A DNA stretch of 6,651 nucleotides, taken from contig DVOR01000192.1 in the NCBI GenBank assembly GCA_018713405.1, positions 1 through 6,651 of the forward strand. The letters run 5' to 3'. This DNA is from Candidatus Spyradenecus faecavium (GTDB lineage: Bacteria > Verrucomicrobiota > Kiritimatiellia > RFP12 > DVOR01). The notes under the pieces are model-generated. The model ran no database searches. It saw only the letters and a program-made list of their open reading frames with translations, and was not told the origin of the DNA. This document shows, piece by piece, positions 1 to 3,935 of this stretch. How positions within the stretch are numbered: the stretch's first letter is position 1; every line of letters begins with the position of its first letter. The position numbers and the translations under genes were made by a program.

Positions 1-999
1 GGAGCCGTAGTAATCCTCGACGGCGGCGCGCACGGCCGCGAGCGTGGCGGCGGAGGCCACCTTGCCGTCGGGCGAGATCCGCAGGGCGTCCTTCGCGGCG
101 GCCTCGAGCGCCTCCTTGGGATAGAGCGTCGCGCCCTCGACGGTGATGTCGCCGACGGTGTAGCGCGGGCCCTCGGTGACCTTGAAGACGGCGTCGCACT
201 CGCCGGGGTCCTTGCCGGGGATCGGGCGGAGCTCGGGGAAGGCAATCTCGGCGTCGAGGTAGCCGGCGTCGGTGTAGACGGCGTTGGCGGCGGCGCGCGC
301 GTCGTCGAGCTTCGAGTCGGAGAGCGGAAAGTCGGTGAACCAGCTGAGAGGGTTCCAGATGGGCATCCAGCCGAAGGCGCGGGCCAGCGTGCCGTTGTCG
401 AAGGCCGTGTTCCCCTCGAAGACGTAGTCGCGGATGTCGCGCTCGGCGCCGGGGTCGACGATGAAGGTCAGGAAGGCGTAGCCCGGGGCCTCGGCGTGGC
501 GGATCTCGTAGGTCACCTTCGCCTCGACGTACCCATCCTCGGCGAGCTTCTCGCGCAGGCGGCCGGCGGCGGCGGCGGCGATGGCGTCGTCCACGCGGTC
601 GTCGCGCCCCAGCTCGATGGCCTCCTCGGCGGAGCTTTCGCGGATGGCGCCGTCGAGCCCCGTGAAGGCGGGCGTCTCGGCCAGCTGCGGGCGGCGGCTG
701 ACGGTGTAGACGATCACCCAGTTGCCGTCGGCGTCCTGTCCGATGGCGGCCTCTGCCTTCGCGTAGTTGGGGGTGGCGAGGAGGGCCTTGACGTCGGCGC
801 TGATGGCGGCCTGCACGTCAGCCTGCTCGGCGGTCATGCCCTTGGTCACGGAGCACATGTCCAGCACGGCCTCGGTGGGGTCGATGCCGAAGGAGTCGTC
901 GGCGCGCACGCGCACGTCGCTCACGGTGACGCGGGCGGCGTGGGCCGTCGCGGCCAGGCCGAGCATCAGGCAGAGCGCCAGGGGAAGCATTCTGTTCAC
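1..999 (-). CDS. bamA: BamA-family outer membrane protein assembly factor, POTRA region (3' end outside window)
   Basis: BamA-type proteins insert beta-barrel proteins into the outer membrane, using periplasmic POTRA domains and a C-terminal Omp85 barrel. The 333 codons here are open to the left edge, with no stop. Residues 1-21 form a signal peptide (basic Arg3, hydrophobic core, cleavage expected after AHA). Repeated POTRA-like units follow at about 23-100, 105-183, 188-275 and from 279. The clearest signs are FEGNTAF near 194-200, the DAGYLDAEI stretch near 244-252, and FKVTEGPRYTVGDITVEG near 272-289, which is the classic junction between two POTRA domains. The barrel would lie beyond the edge and is not seen. 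The GTG start at 999 is preferred because AAGGAA lies 11 bases upstream; the in-frame ATG at 990 would be 20 bases away. The gene is 15 bases after dnaB and probably co-transcribed. With the barrel missing, another Omp85 member such as TamA cannot be excluded, though the POTRA number favours BamA. Confidence 0.82.
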   Translation of the reverse strand, partial: MNRMLPLALCLMLGLAATAHAARVTVSDVRVRADDSFGIDPTEAVLDMCSVTKGMTAEQADVQAAISADVKALLATPNYAKAEAAIGQDADGNWVIVYTVSRRPQLAETPAFTGLDGAIRESSAEEAIELGRDDRVDDAIAAAAAGRLREKLAEDGYVEAKVTYEIRHAEAPGYAFLTFIVDPGAERDIRDYVFEGNTAFDNGTLARAFGWMPIWNPLSWFTDFPLSDSKLDDARAAANAVYTDAGYLDAEIAFPELRPIPGKDPGECDAVFKVTEGPRYTVGDITVEGATLYPKEALEAAAKDALRISPDGKVASAATLAAVRAAVEDYYGS

Positions 1000-1010
1000 G
1001 GGTTCTCGCT

Positions 1011-1016
1011 TTCCTT
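1011..1016 (-). promoter_or_regulatory. Ribosome-binding site for the bamA-like gene, overlapping the dnaB stop
   Basis: On the minus strand AAGGAA begins inside the TAA stop of dnaB (1017-1015) and ends 11 bases before GTG at 999. It decides the start in favour of GTG over the ATG at 990. Because the site is embedded in the dnaB stop codon, ribosomes finishing dnaB could re-initiate here, which would couple translation of the two genes; coupling is inference. Confidence 0.6.
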
Positions 1017-2508
1017 ATTCCACCGGCTCCATGTCGCCGGTCATCATGTCCGGGTTGGTCTCCACGCGATCCTTGAAGCGCGTCGTGGCGCCGTCGAAGT
1101 TCAGGCGCACCTCGCCGGTGGCGCCGTTGCGGTTCTTCGAGACGTCGACGATGGCCAGGAGGCGGTCGTCGTGCTCCGGCACGCGGCTGCCCATGAAGCA
1201 GGGCCGCCGCAACAGCAAAATCACGTCCGCGTCCTGCTCGATGGCGCCGGAGTCGCGCAGGTCGGAGTTCTTGGGCTTCTCGTCGCCGCCGCGTTGCTCG
1301 GGGTTGCGCGAGAGCTGGGAGAGCACCAGGACCGGCACGTTCAGCTCCTTGGCCATCGCCTTGATCTCGCCCGAGATCTTCGCCACCATCACCTGCTGCC
1401 CCTGCTGGGCGAACTCGCGGTAGGAGAGCAGCTGCAGGTAGTCGATGACGATGAGCTCCACGGGGTTGCGCTTGTGGGCGTGGCGGGCGCGGGCCCGCAG
1501 CTCCATCACGTCCAGGCCGCCTTGGTCGTCGCACAGGATCGGGGTCTCCTGGAGCTCCTTCGCGGCCGAGCGCAGGAGCGGCAGCACCACTTCCTTCTTG
1601 ACGAACTGCCCCTTCTCCACCTCGCGCGCGGACACCCCCGCGATGCCGCACAGCATACGCGTGGTCAGCTGCATCTGCGGCATTTCCAGCGAGAAGACCA
1701 GCACCGTGCGCTTCTTCACCCGCCCGTCCGACGACGGGAAGGGCCGCCCCATGATGTCCCGCCCACGCGCCACGCACTCGGCGATGTTCATCGCCAGCGA
1801 CGTTTTGCCCATCGAGGGACGCGCCGCGAGCACAATCATCTCGCCCCGGTGCAGGCCGCGCAGCTGGTTGTCCAGCGCCTTGAACCCCGTCGGGATGCCC
1901 GAGAGTTCGCCCGGGTGCTCCAGCTGGCGCGTGAGCATTGACAGCGTCTCGCCCACGCTGGTGCGCCAATCCACGCTCGTGCCGGCCTTGGTGCGCCCCT
2001 CGCCGATGCCCAGGATTGTCTGCTCGGCCATGCCCAGCACGTAGTCGGCGGACTGCGAGGAATCGTAGACGTTCGCCTCCACCTCGCGCACCGCCCCCAG
2101 GATGCATCGGCGCAGATACTGCTCCATCACCAGCTCGGCGTAGTAGCCCGCGTGCGCGCTCGTCGGCGTCCGGTCCATCAGCTCCGTCAGCGCCCGCACG
2201 CCGCCCACGGCCTCCAGGTCCCCCGTCCCCTTCAGGAAGTTCGAGACCGTGATGCCGTCCACCGGCTGACCCTTCGAGGCCAGCCGCGTGATCGCCGCGT
2301 AGATGCTCCGGTGCGAAGGCTCCACGAAGGCCTCCGCCACAACCCCTTTCGCCGTGCAGATGTCCAACACCCGCGCCGGGTCCAGGAGGATCGAGCCCAG
2401 CAACCCCTGCTCGGCCTCGATGTCCTGCGGCAACTCGCGACGCAACGGCGCCTCCCCCGCCATTTCCGACAGGGGCAACTGCACGTCCGTACGCTTCTTT
2501 CTGGGCAT
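1015..2508 (-). CDS. dnaB: Replicative DNA helicase DnaB
   Basis: Hexameric ATP-driven 5'-3' helicase that unwinds DNA at the replication fork and recruits primase. The 497-residue protein is full length (E. coli DnaB has about 470). Residues 27-130 are the N-terminal DnaB domain (PQDIEAEQGLLGSILLD), then a linker, then the RecA-like ATPase from about 203 (GIPTGFKALD). Visible motifs are Walker A ARPSMGKTS at 229-237 (Lys235), the catalytic glutamate in FSLEM (Glu275), Walker B LIVIDYLQL at 352-360 (Asp356), SQLSR at 397-401, DLRDSGAIEQDAD at 416-428, and Arg435 at the E. coli arginine-finger position. All expected catalytic residues are present and there is no intein. Compared from memory with E. 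coli, about 15 extra residues lie between the Walker A helix and the strand leading to SLEM (about 248-265). The ATG at 2508 has GGAG 11 bases upstream. The bamA-like gene follows directly. Confidence 0.97.
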   Translation of the reverse strand: MPRKKRTDVQLPLSEMAGEAPLRRELPQDIEAEQGLLGSILLDPARVLDICTAKGVVAEAFVEPSHRSIYAAITRLASKGQPVDGITVSNFLKGTGDLEAVGGVRALTELMDRTPTSAHAGYYAELVMEQYLRRCILGAVREVEANVYDSSQSADYVLGMAEQTILGIGEGRTKAGTSVDWRTSVGETLSMLTRQLEHPGELSGIPTGFKALDNQLRGLHRGEMIVLAARPSMGKTSLAMNIAECVARGRDIMGRPFPSSDGRVKKRTVLVFSLEMPQMQLTTRMLCGIAGVSAREVEKGQFVKKEVVLPLLRSAAKELQETPILCDDQGGLDVMELRARARHAHKRNPVELIVIDYLQLLSYREFAQQGQQVMVAKISGEIKAMAKELNVPVLVLSQLSRNPEQRGGDEKPKNSDLRDSGAIEQDADVILLLRRPCFMGSRVPEHDDRLLAIVDVSKNRNGATGEVRLNFDGATTRFKDRVETNPDMMTGDMEPVE

Positions 2509-2538
2509 CTCTGCGTTATCTCCGAAAAACGGTCGTTT

Positions 2539-2547
2539 ATTCTACCA
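2539..2547 (-). promoter_or_regulatory. Candidate extended -10 promoter of dnaB
   Basis: Read on the minus strand, TGG-TAGAAT matches the extended -10 pattern (TGn followed by a 5 of 6 match to TATAAT). No good -35 is visible 16-18 bases upstream, which is tolerated with an extended -10. The expected transcript start, near 2532, would give a leader of about 24 bases before the dnaB ATG. A short inverted repeat AAACG-GT-CGTTT (2527-2538) sits at this start and could be an operator, but it is short enough to arise by chance. Confidence 0.4.
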
Positions 2548-2572
2548 AAACCAACCCGTCCCCGTTTGTTAG

Positions 2573-2581
2573 TTTTCCACA
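2573..2581 (+). promoter_or_regulatory. Possible DnaA box
   Basis: TTTTCCACA fits the relaxed E. coli DnaA-box consensus TT(A/T)TNCACA and lies about 65 bases upstream of the dnaB start codon. On the other side of the palindrome array, TTATGCAGA (2717-2725) matches the consensus in all but one base. A single relaxed 9-base match can occur by chance, so this is weak. A plausible role is DnaA control of dnaB or, less likely, origin activity. Confidence 0.22.
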
Positions 2582-2619
2582 AATCCTCTCGCCTCCCTCG
2601 CCCCCGACCCTCCCGCCCA

Positions 2620-2707
2620 ACCCCTAAAGGGTCCGAGTCGAAACCCTAAGGGGTTCGACCCAAAACCCTAAGGGTTTTGACCCAAACCCTTAAGGGTTTC
2701 AGAAATT
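2620..2707. repeat. Four tandem palindromic units with a 22-base period
   Basis: Units begin at 2620, 2642, 2664 and 2686, each 22 bases. Units 2 and 3 agree at 20 of 22 positions; units 1 and 2 agree at 16 of 22. Unit 4 keeps the first 14 positions (12 matches to unit 3) and then diverges. Each unit centres on a palindromic CCC-TAA-GGG type core. The third core is a perfect inverted repeat, CAAAACCCT-A-AGGGTTTTG (2661-2679). The fourth is a perfect 16-base palindrome, AAACCCTTAAGGGTTT (2684-2699). The second is flanked by TCGAA/TTCGA arms (2638-2658). The array lies between divergent genes, so transcripts from both sides start outside it and a terminator role is unlikely. Regular spacing of about two helical turns suggests binding of a dimeric protein on one DNA face, as in operators or iterons (inference). 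Confidence 0.85.
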
Positions 2708-2777
2708 CATCTACACTTATGCAGAATCCGCCCTCCGGCGGCTCACTGGGAAAGGAGGGAGAAAAAGGGTGGGTGGG

Positions 2778-2807
2778 TTGCACGTGGGGGTGTGTTTGCG
2801 CTATACT
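2778..2807 (+). promoter_or_regulatory. Sigma70-type promoter of the glycosyltransferase gene
   Basis: TTGCAC (2778-2783) and TATACT (2802-2807) are separated by 18 bases, and each matches the consensus at all but one or two positions. A transcript start near 2814 would give a leader of about 18 bases, just enough for AAAGGA (2818-2823), which lies 8 bases before the ATG. This is the best promoter in the window, about 70 bases downstream of the palindrome array. Confidence 0.6.
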
Positions 2808-2831
2808 GAAGGCGAACAAAGGACCTGAGCC

Positions 2832-3614
2832 ATGCAAGAGCCTGTGAACATTCTTTGCCTGAAGTGGGGGACGCGCTACCCCGCGAGCTTCACGAACATC
2901 CTCTACGCGTCGGTCAAGCGCCACCTGCATCGGCCGTTCCGCTTCGTCTGCATCACGGATGACCCCATGGGCCTGAACCCGGGCATCGATGCCCAGCCCT
3001 TCCCGGAGTGCCCCGACATCGACGTGCTGGGCTTCTGGCCGAACATCTTCGTCAAGCTTTGCCTCTATAAGCCGGGCCTGGCGAACCTCTCCGGGCCGAC
3101 GCTCTTCTTCGACGTGGACATCGTCATCCAGCAGGACATCGACTGCTTCTTCGATTACGAGCCGGGCAAGTTCTGCATCATCCACAACTGGGTGGAGCGC
3201 CGCAAGTGCCTCTTCCGCCGCCCGCCGGACATCGGCAACTCCTCCCTCTTCCGCTTTGACGCGGGCACCCCGCAGGCCGCGGCCGTCTACGATTGCTTCC
3301 TGCGCGAGATGCGCCAGGCCATCGACCGCTCCCTCTTCCCCACCGAGCAGGCCTTCATGACGCACGCCATGACCCTGGCCGACGGCGGGGAGTTGCCGCG
3401 GTGGTGGCCCGCCCAATGGGCGAAGAGCTTCAAGCGCACCTGCGTGCCGCCCTTCCCGTTCAACCTGTTGGTCACGCCGAAGAAGCCCGACGCGCGCGTG
3501 CTCGTCTTCCACGGCAACCCGGACCCGGACATCGCGGTGAAGGGCTTCCATGCCAAGCGCATCCACAACTCCGTCAAGCCCTGCCCGTGGATCCTCGAGG
3601 ATTGGCACGAGTGA
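2832..3614 (+). CDS. Putative glycosyltransferase (GT-A type, DXD motif)
   Basis: Likely a cytoplasmic enzyme moving a sugar from a nucleotide-sugar donor; substrate unknown. The 260-residue protein begins with a beta strand and family-like opening (NILCLKWGTRY, 6-16), continues with RPFRFVCITDD (34-44) and GFWPNIFVKLCLYKP (67-81), then LFFDVDIVI (91-99), where Asp94-Val95-Asp96 is the metal- and nucleotide-binding DXD. Further signs are NSSLFRFDAG (136-145), TEQAFM (171-176) and a C-terminal VFHGNPDP (225-232), reminiscent of the metal-binding His-Gly of GT8-like enzymes. There is no signal peptide or membrane helix. It resembles uncharacterised bacterial proteins annotated only as glycosyltransferases. 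The start is supported by AAAGGA 8 bases upstream and a good promoter. It stands alone, with no cell-surface polysaccharide cluster visible. The fold is fairly sure; the acceptor is not known. Confidence 0.8.
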   Translation: MQEPVNILCLKWGTRYPASFTNILYASVKRHLHRPFRFVCITDDPMGLNPGIDAQPFPECPDIDVLGFWPNIFVKLCLYKPGLANLSGPTLFFDVDIVIQQDIDCFFDYEPGKFCIIHNWVERRKCLFRRPPDIGNSSLFRFDAGTPQAAAVYDCFLREMRQAIDRSLFPTEQAFMTHAMTLADGGELPRWWPAQWAKSFKRTCVPPFPFNLLVTPKKPDARVLVFHGNPDPDIAVKGFHAKRIHNSVKPCPWILEDWHE

Positions 3615-3631
3615 GGCGTTGACCGGAACGC

Positions 3632-3658
3632 GGGGGGCACGCCGCCGGCGTGCCTTCC
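3632..3658 (+). terminator. Strong GC-rich hairpin after the glycosyltransferase gene, possible terminator
   Basis: GGCACGCCG (3636-3644) and CGGCGTGCC (3646-3654) are perfect 9-base arms around a single C. Two further G-T and two G-C pairs extend the stem outward to 3632 and 3658. It begins 18 bases after the stop codon. The downstream sequence (TTCCCTATCTT) is only weakly T-rich, so an intrinsic terminator is possible but not textbook. The perfect symmetry would also fit a dispersed extragenic palindrome; a genome-wide count would separate these. Confidence 0.45.
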
Positions 3659-3677
3659 CTATCTTGAGGAGGGGCGT

Positions 3678-3935
3678 GTGGCAAGGATGGCGTTGCGATG
3701 TGTGTGCGACGCGGTGGGGCTCGCGTTGGGGGTGCTTCTCGTGTGGCAGGTGTGGCTGAACGGCTGGTTCGCGGAGGATTGCCTCTGTTGCGGCGGCCCT
3801 GTCGCCGGAGGCGTGGGGTGGGGGACTGCCTCCGCTTGTGAGCAGGACGTGACGACCCTAACGGGGCGGAGGCGCGGGGGCGGGGAATTGTGTTACACTA
3901 AATGCGATTTTCACCTCAACAGGGAGTTTGCATGA
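3678..3935 (+). CDS. Possible small membrane protein, unknown function
   Basis: An 85-codon frame from GTG, preceded by a strong Shine-Dalgarno sequence GAGGAGG (3666-3672) at 5 bases' spacing. Its TGA overlaps the GH31 start codon as ATGA, typical of coupled genes. Residues 12-32 (AVGLALGVLLVWQVWLNGWF) look like one membrane helix. It is followed by a cysteine-rich patch (CLCCGG, 36-41), with further cysteines at about 54, 72 and 76. The first 45 or so codons keep the strong G/C third-position preference of real genes here. The second half is less convincing: it is glycine-rich and contains the -10 element and ribosome-binding site assigned to GH31. I do not recognise a family. It may be a genuine small gene, the remains of one, or a chance frame. 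Confidence 0.3.
   Translation: MARMALRCVCDAVGLALGVLLVWQVWLNGWFAEDCLCCGGPVAGGVGWGTASACEQDVTTLTGRRRGGGELCYTKCDFHLNREFA
3891..3899 (+). promoter_or_regulatory. Candidate extended -10 promoter of the GH31 gene
   Basis: TGT-TACACT fits an extended -10 (TGn plus a 4 of 6 match to TATAAT). No recognisable -35 lies upstream, where the DNA is nearly all G and C, so an activator may be needed. Transcription would start near 3906, leaving about 26 bases of leader that includes the ribosome-binding site AGGGAG (3921-3926), 5 bases before the ATG. Confidence 0.38.

Larger units (their letters stand above)
2509..2831. other. Intergenic region between divergent dnaB and glycosyltransferase genes
   Basis: This 323-base gap holds no convincing gene. 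From left to right it contains the dnaB leader and its candidate extended -10, one possible DnaA box, a pyrimidine-rich stretch (about 2582-2619), the 22-base palindrome array, a GC-rich hairpin (CCGCC at 2728-2732 pairing with GGCGG at 2737-2741, loop CTCC), a purine-rich run (2748-2775), and the rightward promoter of the glycosyltransferase gene. It is visibly richer in A and T near dnaB than the flanking genes. Confidence 0.7.
3615..3931. other. Region between glycosyltransferase and GH31 genes
   Basis: This 317-base stretch holds the GC-rich hairpin (3632-3658), the uncertain small ORF from 3678, and a G-rich upstream zone for GH31. In that zone GCCTCCGC (3828-3835) is repeated in inverse as GCGGAGGC (3866-3873) with 30 bases between, just upstream of the GH31 -10 element. 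The inverted repeat could be an operator or a long-range stem; in sequence this GC-rich it may also be chance. Confidence 0.55.

Noticed and set aside
1789..1824. Intein in DnaB at the Walker A site, a common insertion point
   Set aside because: The P-loop ARPSMGKTS is continuous and the protein has normal length, so no intein is present.
496..1941. A 481-codon open frame on the plus strand across bamA and dnaB
   Set aside because: It is antisense to two genes with clear motifs and spans their junction. The product is His-, Arg-, Leu- and Gly-rich without a fold signature.
2638..2699. Intrinsic terminators in the palindromes
   Set aside because: The flanking genes point away from each other, so no coding transcript is expected to end here, and the stems lack a following T-tract.
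2620..2707. CRISPR array
   Set aside because: The 22-base units are directly adjacent with no unique spacers between repeats, there are only four, and no cas gene is in view.
2646..3608. A 320-codon open frame on the minus strand opposite the glycosyltransferase
   Set aside because: It is antisense to a gene with promoter, ribosome-binding site and DXD motif, and its C-terminal end runs into the palindrome array. Composition is that of a shadow frame.
3815..3885. G-quadruplex upstream of GH31
   Set aside because: G-runs are present (3815-3818, 3820-3824, 3863-3866, 3876-3880, 3882-3885), but loop lengths are uneven and one exceeds 30 bases. Only a weak two-layer structure fits the compact part.
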